Shown: positions 7,062 through 16,671 of the stretch, piece by piece
Layout: every line of letters begins with the position of its first letter
Numbering within the stretch: the stretch's first letter is position 1
The notes under the pieces: generated by a model
What the model was told of the DNA's origin: nothing
What the model saw: the letters and a program-made list of their open reading frames with translations, nothing else
The model's database searches: none
Program-made: the position numbers and the translations under genes
Origin: Enterococcus_K sp051713825
GTDB lineage: Bacteria; Bacillota; Bacilli; Lactobacillales; Enterococcaceae
Direction: 5' to 3'
NCBI RefSeq assembly: GCF_051713825.1
Contig: NZ_JBIOQR010000001.1
Span: forward strand, 2,480,001-2,544,000
Length of the DNA: 64,000 bases

Positions 7062-9845
7062 TTATTCTTTTGTTTTTCTTAAGAATTGCTGGATATCTGT
7101 AAGCATTTCTTTCATAGTCAGCTCTTTAATTGGCAGTTTTTTTGGTAAAGCATTTTGCAAGCGTCGGCTGTATTTGGCGGTTAAAAACCGTCTATCCAAA
7201 ATGATTAGCACTCCTTTATCGGTTTCTGTACGGATCAAACGTCCTAAAGCTTGGCGCACTTTGAGAGCAGCTCGAGGCACGGATTCTTGATAAAATGGAT
7301 TCACGCCTTCTGCTTGTAGAAATTCATTTCGCGCACGAACGAGTGGACGTTTTGGATTATCAAACGGTAAGCGAGTCACCATGACTATTTGAAGAACATC
7401 TCCAGGTAAATCAATCCCTTCCCAAAAACTGTCAGCTCCAAACAAAAGGCTGTTGTCAGAAAGTAAGAAACGTTTTAAGACTTTTTCACGACTGCCGGTA
7501 ATCCCTTGTGCTAACAGCTCGCGTCCCTGATTCAAGAACGATTCATGAAGCGCATAGTAGACTCGTTGTAAGACGTCATGAGAAGTAAACAAAACTAAAA
7601 TGGAGCGATTCTCCTGTGCCGCTAATTCTTGAATGGTTGTCGCTAAATATTGTGTGTATTCATGTTGTGTAGCCTCCGCAATCGAAATGCCTTCTGCAGG
7701 TACATAAACACGTGCTTGATTGCCATAATCATAGGGGTTAGGAATGACTTTAAGCGGTGTTTCAGGCAATCCTAGACGTTGCGCAAAATAGGTTTTGTCG
7801 GCACCAATTTTTAATGTACCACCCATATACATGATTTTTTTATAGCGTTTGTACCAAGTCGTTTTAGGGAGCAGGGCCGCGTGGAAATCGTGAATGTGTA
7901 GGGTACCGTCTTCTTTATTTTTTGAAGGAACGACCCAATGAACCAATTGATTTTCCCAATTGGTTAGCCAAATAGTGACTGTTTGGGCTTGTTGTTTGAT
8001 GGAATCAAACAACAAGAAAAATTGAGTTAATGTACTTCTTTCTTTGCTGGCTAGTCGTGTTTGAGCAGGCTCAAGAACCTCAGCTAATTGTTCTTGAAGA
8101 CTTAGTAATTCTCGATACAATAGAGAAAGTCGCTCAATGGCACGTTCTCCTTCTATAGAAAGCGCATCAAGCTGTTCTTTGAAAACGACTTGCTCCTCTT
8201 CTGAAGCCTGTGTCTGTTTTGTAGGAAGTATAGCGTACAGCTCTTGAAAAAAATCAAGTTGCTCTTCTACTAATTCCTCTATCTCTTGTTGATACAAGTT
8301 GATTAATCGGTGAACCTTCTCCTCCTTTGAAAAAAGAGTTCGCAGCTGTGCAAAAAGTTGGTTAGGCTCCATACTCTGTTGACTACGTTTTTTAAACTGA
8401 ATTGAATCAAACTTGTGGTCACTAATCTTTTCAGCAATCTCTGGTAAATGATGCGCTTCATCGATTAGTAGATACTCACTTTTAGGCAGTAAAGGTGTTT
8501 CTCGTGACGATTCTTGGACTAAAAAAGCATGATTCACAATCAAGAAGTTACTTTGATCAATTTTTTGATAGAGATGACGTAAAAAATCCTCTCTATAGAA
8601 AGATTTTTTCTCTGATAAAGAAGCAATCCCCCGATGCCTAACCTCCTGCCAAAACAGATGATTGAGACTGGTCATATGTAGCTCATCAAAATCCCCTGTT
8701 TTTGTTTGCGTGAGCCACACGAGGACCTTCATTTGGTAAAGGGCATATTGTTTTTGTTCGGCAGGTTGAGCTAAGGTTGCCTTAAACCGCTGCAAATCAA
8801 GATAATGACGCTGACTTTTAACAACGGTTGCTTGTATTGGCTGTTCCAACACATGATTGAGTAAAGGAATGTCTTTACTCAAAATCTGTTCTTGTAAAAG
8901 AAGCGAAACCGTACTGATGATTGCTGGGTTTTCAGGAGTCGCTAGATAGCTTAGCGGAAATAAGTAACCAATCGTTTTCCCCATCCCTGTTGCGGCTTCG
9001 ACCATGAGATTTTTGCCGGTGTTTTCTTTTGAAAAATGGTCAAAAACTTGGTTCATCAATCGACTTTGTTCTTTGCGATAAGCTAATTTTTCTTGAAAAA
9101 TCTTTTGTTTCCCAGTTTTTTTTCGAGGGAAGCTGTGCTCTCCATAATGGATTTCTGAAAAAAGTGGCACTTCTTTTTTTCTCAAGGCAAGACCGTCAAC
9201 TACCTGTAAAGTTTCTGATAGAGGCATTGAATCCTTTCGCATAGAATCAGTTACCTGTTCAATGTATTCGCCGGTATTCATACCGGTCAACGCACTTAAT
9301 TTACCAATTTGTTCCATTGTAATCAACGGAAGTCTTTTCATATGCGCTTCGATGGTTAAAAATAGTTCAGCGGTTACCTTGGCATCACTGTCCGCTTGAT
9401 GGGGATTTTCGTGGGCTAGCCCAAAGCTATCTGCCAAGTCCCCTAAACGAAAGCTGGTTTCTGTAGGCAAAAATATTTGAGCCAATTCAACGGTGTCAAT
9501 TCCTGGAATAGTTAATTCAGGGACACCACAGCGAACTAATTCATGATTCAAAAATGTATAATCAAAATAAATGTTGTGTGCGACAAATGTCGTTTCAGCT
9601 AATAAGTTATAGATAGTCAAAGCAATGTCTTCAAAATACGGTGCTTTTTGGACACGGCTATTGCTCAGACCCGTTAGGCTTTGGATTTGTTTTGAAACCA
9701 CTCGATTTGGGTTTACGTCTGTCGCAAATTGAGAGACTATCCGTCCATTTTCGACGAGCACGCAGCCAAATTGGATAATCCGATCTTCTTTAGGATTCGT
9801 TCCAGTTGTTTCAATATCCACAATTGCGTAAGTTGTTGGTTTCAC
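7062..9845 (-). CDS. dinG: DinG-family ATP-dependent helicase with N-terminal 3'-5' exonuclease domain
   Basis: A 927-aa protein typical of Firmicute DinG. The N-terminal DEDD exonuclease domain (about 1-170) has VDIETTGTNP, a HNIYFDYTFL motif and HQADSDAKVT. The XPD-like helicase has Walker A ATGMGKT near residue 290, the DEAH box LLIDEAHHLPE near 470, and the C-terminal motif VI QALGRLIRTETDKG. The Fe-S cysteines of Escherichia coli DinG are not evident, as in other Firmicute forms with the nuclease domain. It probably acts in DNA repair. The GTG start at 9845 has a GGGAGGG site. It opens the dinG-tseB-aspB-asnS block. Confidence 0.95.
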   Translation of the reverse strand: MKPTTYAIVDIETTGTNPKEDRIIQFGCVLVENGRIVSQFATDVNPNRVVSKQIQSLTGLSNSRVQKAPYFEDIALTIYNLLAETTFVAHNIYFDYTFLNHELVRCGVPELTIPGIDTVELAQIFLPTETSFRLGDLADSFGLAHENPHQADSDAKVTAELFLTIEAHMKRLPLITMEQIGKLSALTGMNTGEYIEQVTDSMRKDSMPLSETLQVVDGLALRKKEVPLFSEIHYGEHSFPRKKTGKQKIFQEKLAYRKEQSRLMNQVFDHFSKENTGKNLMVEAATGMGKTIGYLFPLSYLATPENPAIISTVSLLLQEQILSKDIPLLNHVLEQPIQATVVKSQRHYLDLQRFKATLAQPAEQKQYALYQMKVLVWLTQTKTGDFDELHMTSLNHLFWQEVRHRGIASLSEKKSFYREDFLRHLYQKIDQSNFLIVNHAFLVQESSRETPLLPKSEYLLIDEAHHLPEIAEKISDHKFDSIQFKKRSQQSMEPNQLFAQLRTLFSKEEKVHRLINLYQQEIEELVEEQLDFFQELYAILPTKQTQASEEEQVVFKEQLDALSIEGERAIERLSLLYRELLSLQEQLAEVLEPAQTRLASKERSTLTQFFLLFDSIKQQAQTVTIWLTNWENQLVHWVVPSKNKEDGTLHIHDFHAALLPKTTWYKRYKKIMYMGGTLKIGADKTYFAQRLGLPETPLKVIPNPYDYGNQARVYVPAEGISIAEATQHEYTQYLATTIQELAAQENRSILVLFTSHDVLQRVYYALHESFLNQGRELLAQGITGSREKVLKRFLLSDNSLLFGADSFWEGIDLPGDVLQIVMVTRLPFDNPKRPLVRARNEFLQAEGVNPFYQESVPRAALKVRQALGRLIRTETDKGVLIILDRRFLTAKYSRRLQNALPKKLPIKELTMKEMLTDIQQFLRKTKE

Positions 9846-9939
9846 ATTTTTCCCTCCCTTTACGCCTTTGTCTGCTGAAAATTATACTACATCTTGTAAA
9901 AAAAGTATGCACTTCCTTCTTCTTTCTTGGTCTAGATAA

Positions 9940-9987
9940 CAAAAATGAGGTTGGGCTTACACTCAAAGAGTTTGCGTCCCAACCTCA
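9940..9987 (-). terminator. Terminator-like hairpin
   Basis: A perfect 10-bp stem, TGAGGTTGGG (9946-9955) and CCCAACCTCA (9978-9987), has a T-run on the minus strand. It resembles the ends of the dispersed repeat family seen elsewhere in the window. Confidence 0.7.
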
Positions 9988-10006
9988 GTAAACAAGAATA
10001 GTCAAT

Positions 10007-10048
10007 AAAAATAGCCGCAGCTCCGAATGATTTCTAGGAGCTGTGGCT
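10007..10048 (-). terminator. Terminator of the bceAB unit
   Basis: A 12-bp stem, AGCCGCAGCTCC/GGAGCTGTGGCT (10013-10024/10037-10048), with one wobble pair, is followed on the minus strand by ATTTTTATT. Confidence 0.8.
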
Positions 10049-10161
10049 GTCTCGAACTTATTTTGAAGGGTCTTACAGATATACTTGAAGAAACTAAGGT
10101 GTAATACCCTCCACCAGAAGAAAAGTGCCCTCTTGTCTTCAATTACTAATTATACACGTGG

Positions 10162-12258
10162 TTATTTTTCAGCCAATTTATCCAAGTGCTTTAGATAACG
10201 GAACTTGGAAACTAGATAAAAAATGAATAAAAAGACAAAATAAACGACGATAATTTTTAGATAAATGTCCCAAATAAAACCAGCATCTCGACCAATCATA
10301 GTGGTTAACGCTAGAAAGGCCATGCCAAAATGAGCAATCGCAATCAAGACAGGTGGGAAATACATCAACAACATTTCTTTTCGGACAATTCTGTGACGGT
10401 CTTTTTCAGAAACACCTAAGATATTTAGTGAGCGATGGTAGCGTCCATCACGGTCTAAATCACCAAATAAGCGGAAATAAAGAATTGAAGCTGAGAAGCT
10501 AAAGAAGACAGAACCTAATAAAACCCCAATCATTAGGATGAGTCCATTGGCTTGACGAGCTGCCTGCCAAGTCGAGTAAAGAGAGTCTAGGTTGAAATAT
10601 TCTTGTCTCTCTGCATCCAAAGCGTTTGCAGGTGACTGATTCTCATCGGTTGTCTCTTGCGTCTTTTCTTCGTCAGTGTAAGAGTCTTCTATATTACTGA
10701 ATGCTTTTTCCTCTCTTTTAGTCATCTCAGTCATAATTTCTCGATCAATCTCTGGATAATCCATCCAGTTTTTAATATGGAAGAGCTGCACGTGATTGAC
10801 AGCATATTCCCCATCTTGCTCCTTATTGAGTTTGTTAAATTGGTCATAAAGGGTATCGGAAACAACAGACAGCTGTAGAATGTTTAAGTTCAATGAAAAG
10901 GGTAATCGGACAACTTCCAGATTGCTTTTTTTATTAGACATATTCATTGAATAAATAATTGTTCGTTGTGCTAGGGATTGTTTTTTTACTTCAGTTAAAT
11001 CAGAGTTGCTATTGGTAAACATAAATAATTGATTGTCTTTTATCGATAATTTTGGTAAATCAAATTCTTTGGCTAGCTTTTTATAAGTACTGAAAGAAAT
11101 GACAGGAAAAGAGTTCTCTCCAAAATTTCCATCTGCTTTCAAAAGAGGAGAATACAGATAGCTGACGGTTTCTTCAAAGATGGGCTCCCCGGTCTTCTTC
11201 AATTCTTCACGAATAAAAGAGAAATTCTCTTTTTGCGTCTCCGTATTCGGTGTATCAATGCTTCCAGAATAGACGTAAGCGGCGGTTGTTCCTTGAGTGT
11301 TCCCAAAACCTGAGCTGCCAAGAACAGCGGTGACACCAATTCCTACAAAAGCCACGGAAGAAACAATCGCAATGAGTGAATACATCATCGCATTATCCTT
11401 CATTCGAAAAATCAATTCACTGATGGTTAGCATATTGGTTCCACGATAAAAAAGTGGACTCTTTTTGAGTAACTTTAATATCAGGATACTCCCTTGTCTA
11501 AAGAACAAGAAAGTTCCTATGATTGTGCAGATGACACAGGATAATAGTAAGAATATTAAGTAACTAGAGCCTTGTGTATCTGTAGCAAATAACCAAACAG
11601 ATAGATAACCAATGCCAATAAAAAGGAAACTTAATAAACCTAAGAAACCATTACTTTTTGGTTCAGGCTGACCTTTATCATCCTCTTTAGCCATTGAAGA
11701 AAGCTCTTCGGTTTGTAAATGAAAAAGGCTAAATACAGAGATTAAGAAAAATAGAATAATAAAAATGCCGAAACTAAGTATCATAGCTTTCCAAGGCCAA
11801 TAAAAATTCAGACCACTTTTTAAGCCAAGTAAATTTTGGCTAATCAGCAAAATAACTTTTGAAAATAGGACGCCAAGGAAGATCCCAATAGTTGATGCAA
11901 CAGCACCTAATGCTAAGTTTTCAAAGAAGATTAGTTTTCTTAAGTCCTTAATGCTCATCCCCAGCGTCAGGTAAATTGAAAAATCCCGTTTACGCGAATG
12001 TAGGAATACCGAAAATGTATACCACAAAAAGATAAAGGAAAGGACGACAATTACCACCTGAGAAACAGGAAGTCCAATGCCAGCAAGAAAGCTAATTTGA
12101 TCACTACTTGCTCGAATATTTGTACTTAACTGTGGATGGAAAAATAATAATGAGAAGATAAAAAAGACGAATACAGAGAACACGCTACTAAAAAAGTAAG
12201 CTCCGTAGCTTCGTGTATTTCTCGTCAAATTACGAATGATGAGGTTTTTGAAAGTCAT
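10162..12258 (-). CDS. BceB-type ABC transporter permease (antimicrobial peptide detoxification)
   Basis: A 698-aa FtsX/MacB-type permease with ten predicted membrane helices. A large extracellular domain (about residues 310-570) lies between helices 7 and 8. This layout is diagnostic of BceB/YxdM permeases, which remove or sense bacitracin-like and lantibiotic peptides at the membrane. The start at 12258 lies within the end of the ATPase gene (29-bp overlap), showing tight coupling. The adjacent BceRS-type regulators and the TNACA-N4-TGTAA box support a peptide-resistance module. The inducer is unknown. Confidence 0.9.
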   Translation of the reverse strand: MTFKNLIIRNLTRNTRSYGAYFFSSVFSVFVFFIFSLLFFHPQLSTNIRASSDQISFLAGIGLPVSQVVIVVLSFIFLWYTFSVFLHSRKRDFSIYLTLGMSIKDLRKLIFFENLALGAVASTIGIFLGVLFSKVILLISQNLLGLKSGLNFYWPWKAMILSFGIFIILFFLISVFSLFHLQTEELSSMAKEDDKGQPEPKSNGFLGLLSFLFIGIGYLSVWLFATDTQGSSYLIFLLLSCVICTIIGTFLFFRQGSILILKLLKKSPLFYRGTNMLTISELIFRMKDNAMMYSLIAIVSSVAFVGIGVTAVLGSSGFGNTQGTTAAYVYSGSIDTPNTETQKENFSFIREELKKTGEPIFEETVSYLYSPLLKADGNFGENSFPVISFSTYKKLAKEFDLPKLSIKDNQLFMFTNSNSDLTEVKKQSLAQRTIIYSMNMSNKKSNLEVVRLPFSLNLNILQLSVVSDTLYDQFNKLNKEQDGEYAVNHVQLFHIKNWMDYPEIDREIMTEMTKREEKAFSNIEDSYTDEEKTQETTDENQSPANALDAERQEYFNLDSLYSTWQAARQANGLILMIGVLLGSVFFSFSASILYFRLFGDLDRDGRYHRSLNILGVSEKDRHRIVRKEMLLMYFPPVLIAIAHFGMAFLALTTMIGRDAGFIWDIYLKIIVVYFVFLFIFYLVSKFRYLKHLDKLAEK

Positions 12259-13003
12259 GACTTGCCCCTCCTAAATGTGCGAGAACCGCTAAAATATTTT
12301 GATAGAAGTCTTCTCGGCTGTTGCCACAATAAATATCATTGAAAAATTTCCCATCTTTTATAAAGACAACACGATCGGAGTAGCTAGCAGAAAATGCGTC
12401 ATGTGTCACCATGAGAGTGGTCACCTTCTTCTGTTTATTGGTCTGACTTAACAGCTCCATGACGGTACGCGCAGACTTGGAATCTAAATTCCCTGTCGGT
12501 TCATCGGCTAATATAAGTGAAGGATCATGGATTAATGCTCGAGCGATTGCCACACGTTGGGATTCTCCACCAGATAACTCAAAAATTCTTTTTTTAGCCA
12601 ATTTTTGAATCCCTAACTCTTTTAGTAAATGCTCGCATTTTGTACGCATTTCACTAGGAGCAATACGGTCAAGCGTCAGAGGCATCATAATATTTTCCTC
12701 AACATTTAAAGGGGCTAATAAGTTGTAGCTTTGAAAAACGAACCCAAGATTTTGACGGCGAAAGGTCGAAACCTGTTCTTTAGAAAACTCATGGGGATTT
12801 TGTCCTTCAATAAAAACGGAGCCACCAGTTGGTTTATCCAGGGTGGCTATGACGTTTAATAAAGTCGTTTTGCCACTACCAGAAGGACCCATAATACTAA
12901 CAAACTCGCCCTCTTGAACCTTCAAACTAATTTGTTTAAGAACTTCAACAGGAACGCTTCCCTGATAAACCTTCGATACATCTTTAACTTCTAAAAGTGC
13001 CAT
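12230..13003 (-). CDS. BceA-type ABC transporter ATPase
   Basis: A 257-aa nucleotide-binding subunit with Walker A GPSGSGKTT, Q-loop FVFQSYNLL, signature LSGGESQRVAIARAL and Walker B LILADEPTGNLDS followed by the H-loop MVTHD. It belongs to the MacB/LolD-like group paired with FtsX permeases. It powers the downstream permease, with which it overlaps. The ribosome site AGGAGG precedes the ATG at 13003. Confidence 0.93.
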   Translation of the reverse strand: MALLEVKDVSKVYQGSVPVEVLKQISLKVQEGEFVSIMGPSGSGKTTLLNVIATLDKPTGGSVFIEGQNPHEFSKEQVSTFRRQNLGFVFQSYNLLAPLNVEENIMMPLTLDRIAPSEMRTKCEHLLKELGIQKLAKKRIFELSGGESQRVAIARALIHDPSLILADEPTGNLDSKSARTVMELLSQTNKQKKVTTLMVTHDAFSASYSDRVVFIKDGKFFNDIYCGNSREDFYQNILAVLAHLGGASHDFQKPHHS

Positions 13004-13084
13004 TAAAAAACTCCTCCTTTTTTCTCTTACCTACAGTTTACAAGACAACCAGAAAAACTCCTATGTGCAAACTTGTCAGTAATC

Positions 13085-13098
13085 TTACAATGTTGTCA
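13085..13098 (-). promoter_or_regulatory. BceR-type binding site upstream of bceAB
   Basis: On the minus strand TGACAACATTGTAA fits the published BceR-like consensus TNACA-N4-TGTAA exactly. It lies about 80-95 bp upstream of the bceA start, the place expected for activation by the linked response regulator. Confidence 0.65.
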
Positions 13099-13160
13099 CT
13101 TAAAATAGTTTAATGGTAATTTTGTGCGTTAGCCCTGTCCGACAGTGATTGTGATAGACA

Positions 13161-13217
13161 AAAATGAGGCAGACTAGAGGGGGAATACTTTGCGGCTATC
13201 TAGTCTGCCTCGTTTTT
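13161..13217. terminator. Bidirectional terminator between the kinase and bceA
   Basis: A perfect 13-bp stem, GAGGCAGACTAGA/TCTAGTCTGCCTC (13166-13178/13199-13211), has T-runs on both sides. It separates the bceRS unit from bceAB, which therefore needs its own promoter. Confidence 0.85.
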
Positions 13218-13220
13218 ATG

Positions 13221-14204
13221 TTAGTTTGAAAGAGTTTGCCAATTGTCGAACAGTATGGAAACAGAAGTTCCGACCCCAACTGTTGACGCAATGGTGATGG
13301 AAAGCCCCAGTTCTATAGCTGCCTTTTCACACAAATAGAGCCCCATTCCAGTAGCTTCTTGTTGTGTTCGACCATTTTCACCAGTAAAAAATGGTTGAAA
13401 AACTTTAGGTAAATCAGAAGCTGGAATACCGATTCCCTCATCTTTGACAACCAGTGCATAACCGTATGCTCTTATCTCTCCATAGATGGATACATGTCCC
13501 TCTTCTTTTGAATACTTGATAGCATTTGAGACTAGCTGATAAAGAATAAAATGAAGCCATTTTTCATCACTTTGAACTTGAATATTTGTAGGAACGGTTA
13601 GCTTAGGATAGACGTGATTCCGAATGAAATTTTGTTTCTGCTCTTGAATTACTTTTTTTGCTACCTCGTTTATGACTAACGGGCGAACGACAAAGTCCTC
13701 ACGTAGGTTTTGACTACGGCTCATCGTTAGGGCAACCATCAGTCCATCTTTTAGGCGATCGGTTTCTTCACTTAAACTTGAGACATCAATTGATTCCTCT
13801 TGCATCAGCAGTTCCATAACGGCTAAGGGGGTTTTCATTTGATGAATCCATAAGTCCATAAACTCTCTTTGCTGTTGTTGTTCTAGCTTTAATGAAGTGG
13901 TCTCTTGGTAATATTTTAGATAGTGACGGCGGAATAAGTCATCTAATTTGCGACCAACGGGGGTGTCTAATTCGTTCAGTTCATCGTAAATCCCTTTAGA
14001 ATTAGTTAACTTTTGATAGAAATTTTTCTGTTTATGATAATGATACGCATAAAAAAGAACGATTAAAAATAGACTTAATAAAAAAATATAAAGTAATAAG
14101 CGGAAATTTGGGTACCCATCTAGCCAGATAAGAAACAGGACGAGAAAAATAAGTCCTATTTGAAAACTGAAGCTAAGTCCATTTTCTCTAAGATATAGTT
14201 TCAT
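13221..14204 (-). CDS. BceS-type intramembrane-sensing histidine kinase
   Basis: A 327-aa kinase with two membrane helices close together at the N terminus (about 13-32 and 36-55) and almost no extracellular loop. This is the hallmark of BceS/GraS kinases that sense through their ABC transporter. The phospho-acceptor lies in LWIHQMKTPLAVMEL. N, G1 and G2 boxes follow (LVSNAIKYS, VKDEGIGIP, GMGLYL). The ATG lies 9 bp after the regulator's stop codon. Confidence 0.9.
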   Translation of the reverse strand: MKLYLRENGLSFSFQIGLIFLVLFLIWLDGYPNFRLLLYIFLLSLFLIVLFYAYHYHKQKNFYQKLTNSKGIYDELNELDTPVGRKLDDLFRRHYLKYYQETTSLKLEQQQQREFMDLWIHQMKTPLAVMELLMQEESIDVSSLSEETDRLKDGLMVALTMSRSQNLREDFVVRPLVINEVAKKVIQEQKQNFIRNHVYPKLTVPTNIQVQSDEKWLHFILYQLVSNAIKYSKEEGHVSIYGEIRAYGYALVVKDEGIGIPASDLPKVFQPFFTGENGRTQQEATGMGLYLCEKAAIELGLSITIASTVGVGTSVSILFDNWQTLSN

Positions 14205-14213
14205 GGTTTACTG

Positions 14214-14894
14214 TTACTCCTTACGTAATTGATACCCCTGTCCCCTAATGGTAAACAAGACATTCTCCATGCCTAAGATTGCTAGCTTTTTTCTTAACCG
14301 AGTAATATTTACGGATAAGGTATTGTCATCAACAAAATTCTCGTCATCCCAGAGTTTATTTAAAATCTGTTCTCTACGGACAATATTTGGTGTCGCGGTT
14401 AAAAATAAGTCTAGGAGCTCGCCTTCACGTTTTGTTAACAGCTCTGATTGTCCTAAATAGCTCATTTCTAATCGTTCAGGATAATAAGAAAGACCTTCCC
14501 AAGTGAGTGTCCGCTCTTCTTGTGTAGGGAGATATTCTCCCACCCTTCGTAAAAGACTTTTCACTTTTGCAATTAGAATTTCATACGAGAAAGGTTTGAC
14601 TAAATAATCATCTGCGCCATATTCCAACGCCATGACTTGATCCATATTACTATCGCGCGAAGAAATAAATAAAATGGGCACTAAAGAAGTCGCCCGAATA
14701 TTTCGACACCAATAAAACCCATCAAAATAGGGAAGGTTTACATCAAGCAAAACCAGTTGAGGTTGCTCTTTATGAAACGTCTCTAACACCGTTTGAAAGC
14801 TGTCAGGAACGACGACTTGATACCCATATTTTTCTAGTTGAGAAGTAACTAGTTGAACAATCTTTTCATCATCTTCGACTAAAAATATTTTCAT
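14214..14894 (-). CDS. BceR-type OmpR-family response regulator
   Basis: The 226-aa product has a receiver domain (MKIFLVEDDEK acidic pair, phospho-Asp in LVLLDVNLPYFDG, conserved Lys in DYLVKPFS) and a C-terminal OmpR winged helix ending TIRGQGYQLRKE. I place the start at the ATG at 14894, preceded by AAAGGAG, rather than further upstream. It likely binds the TNACA-N4-TGTAA site before bceA. Confidence 0.93.
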   Translation of the reverse strand: MKIFLVEDDEKIVQLVTSQLEKYGYQVVVPDSFQTVLETFHKEQPQLVLLDVNLPYFDGFYWCRNIRATSLVPILFISSRDSNMDQVMALEYGADDYLVKPFSYEILIAKVKSLLRRVGEYLPTQEERTLTWEGLSYYPERLEMSYLGQSELLTKREGELLDLFLTATPNIVRREQILNKLWDDENFVDDNTLSVNITRLRKKLAILGMENVLFTIRGQGYQLRKE

Positions 14895-15090
14895 AATCTG
14901 CTCCTTTAGACAAAATAATCTTATCCCCATCTTACCTGATTATCGACAAGAAATAAAAGCTTTTAAAAAGGTTCCGGAGATTTTTAAAAAACTCTGAGTG
15001 GTTTTATTGCTTTGTTGGTAAGAATGCCTCGCTCAGTCGTGACTCTTTTAGGCCCTATTAAAAAATTTCCTACTAAGAGATCTTTCGTTA

Positions 15091-15130
15091 AAAAAAGACG
15101 ATTGCCAGATTTTGTGGCAATCGTCTTTTT
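15091..15130. terminator. Terminator downstream of proS
   Basis: An 11-bp perfect stem, GACGATTGCCA/TGGCAATCGTC (15097-15107/15115-15125), is flanked by A6 and T5, so it serves minus-strand proS. Confidence 0.85.
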
Positions 15131-15214
15131 AGTGCGAAGATAGGGAATGATACACTCCACTCTATTACTCACACATAAATAGTTATATTTGTTTTAAATT
15201 TAACTAGCGCATTC

Positions 15215-16654
15215 TTAATAAGCTCGGGCAATCCAAACTGTATGTTTTGCAGGTTTTCCACTAACCAAGTCAACTGTTTTTTGAACAGGTGCTTCAAATG
15301 GAATATTTCTAGTTGTGAAGCCTGTTTCGTCTTTGATTTGTTTCTCTGTTTCTTCACTACCATCCCAGCCGATTAACACAAAACCAGGTGTTTTATTTGC
15401 TTCTTTAGAGGCTTGGATGTGTGCTTTTAAGTCATCTAATGTTTCAATATCAAGGTGTTCATTCTCTTTGTTTCTAAGTAACGCATTTTCGAATAGGCGC
15501 GTTTGCATGGTTGTTAATTCATTTGTCAGGTAATCTTCTAACTCATCAAATGAAACGGCTTGTTTTTCTTCTACGTCACGGGCTTTGACCATCGCCTGAT
15601 TGTTTTCCAAGTCACGTGGCCCACATTCAACACGTACAGCTGCTCCTTTTAGCTCCCATTCGTTGAACTTGAAACCAACAGAGTTATCTGTGTCATCGAT
15701 TCGTACACGGTAGCCTTTATCAGTAAGAGAAGCTTTCAATTCAGTTAGCTTTTCTAAAATAGCTGGATTTTTCTTCCAAGGGCCAACGGGGATTAAAATG
15801 ATTTGTGTAGGAGCCACTTTTGGCGGTAAAATCAATCCTTGTTCGTCTCCATGAGTCATAATTAATGAACCAATCAAACGAGTAGAGATTCCCCATGAAG
15901 TTGTATGTGCATGTACATGCTTGTTCTCGCGATTTAAATAGCGAATATCGAAAGCTTCAGCAAATTTTGTTCCCATATAATGTGATGTCCCAGCTTGAAC
16001 CGCTTTTCCATCTTTCATCATCGCTTCTACTGAGTAGGTATCAACCGCACCGGCAAAACGCTCTGAAGGGGTTTTTTGACCACGGTAAACAGGAATTGCT
16101 AAGAAGTCTTCGATTAGACTAGCATACGCTTCTAACACTCGCTCAGTACGCACGCGTGCTTCTTCTTCGTTTTCATGAGCTGTATGTCCTTCTTGCCATA
16201 AAAATTCAGAGGTCCGTAAGAATGGTAAGGTCTTTTTCTCCCAACGGAAAACGTTGGCCCATTGGTTAATTTCATAAGGAAGATCGCGGTAAGAATTAAT
16301 CCATTCACTAAAGGCCGAGCCGACCATTGTTTCAGAGGTTGGACGTAATGCTAAGGGTTCTTCTAATTTTTCATTGCCGACTTCTGTTACCCAAGGAAGT
16401 TCAGGTGCAAAGCCTTCAATATGGTCTTCTTCTTTTTGGAAGAAGCTTTGAGGAATCAGCATTGGGAAATACGCATTTCGAATTCCTTCTGCACGGAGAA
16501 ACTTGTTAAACTCTCCTTGAATGTGTTCCCAAAGTTCATAACCATCTGGTTTAAAGATGATGCAGCCACGAACGGCCGAGTAAGCCATTAGGTCAGCTTT
16601 TTGAATGGTTTGTAGATACCATTTCGAAAAATCTTCTGTTTGTAAGTTTGTCAT
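15215..16654 (-). CDS. proS: Prolyl-tRNA synthetase, eukaryote/archaeon-like short type
   Basis: A class II synthetase charging tRNA-Pro. The 479-aa protein has the segments SAVRGCIIFKPDGYELWE, LRPTSETMVG, FRWEKKTLPFLRTSEFLWQEGH and HTTSWGISTR, and a C-terminal extension ending KHTVWIARAY. These are features of the archaeal/eukaryotic-like ProRS. The editing insertion of the roughly 570-aa bacterial ProRS is absent. The start is the ATG at 16654 with an AGGAGGG site. The frame upstream of it is the T-box leader, not protein. Regulation is by tRNA-Pro charging through the T-box. Confidence 0.95.
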   Translation of the reverse strand: MTNLQTEDFSKWYLQTIQKADLMAYSAVRGCIIFKPDGYELWEHIQGEFNKFLRAEGIRNAYFPMLIPQSFFQKEEDHIEGFAPELPWVTEVGNEKLEEPLALRPTSETMVGSAFSEWINSYRDLPYEINQWANVFRWEKKTLPFLRTSEFLWQEGHTAHENEEEARVRTERVLEAYASLIEDFLAIPVYRGQKTPSERFAGAVDTYSVEAMMKDGKAVQAGTSHYMGTKFAEAFDIRYLNRENKHVHAHTTSWGISTRLIGSLIMTHGDEQGLILPPKVAPTQIILIPVGPWKKNPAILEKLTELKASLTDKGYRVRIDDTDNSVGFKFNEWELKGAAVRVECGPRDLENNQAMVKARDVEEKQAVSFDELEDYLTNELTTMQTRLFENALLRNKENEHLDIETLDDLKAHIQASKEANKTPGFVLIGWDGSEETEKQIKDETGFTTRNIPFEAPVQKTVDLVSGKPAKHTVWIARAY

Positions 16655-16671
16655 AATTTTCCCTCCTAAAA

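Larger units (their letters stand above)
9846..10161. other. Intergenic region dinG-bceB
   Basis: It holds the dinG upstream region (TATAAT-like -10 near 9882) and two hairpins annotated separately. Nothing recognisable was seen at 10049-10161. Confidence 0.5.

Noticed and set aside
9946..9987. Full copy of the dispersed repeat
   Set aside because: Only the GAGGTTGGG/CCCAACCTC ends match; the interior differs, so it is kept as a terminator.
13019..13080. Standard sigma-A promoter directly before bceA
   Set aside because: No pair of -35 and -10 boxes with normal spacing was convincing; only the BceR-type box is reported.
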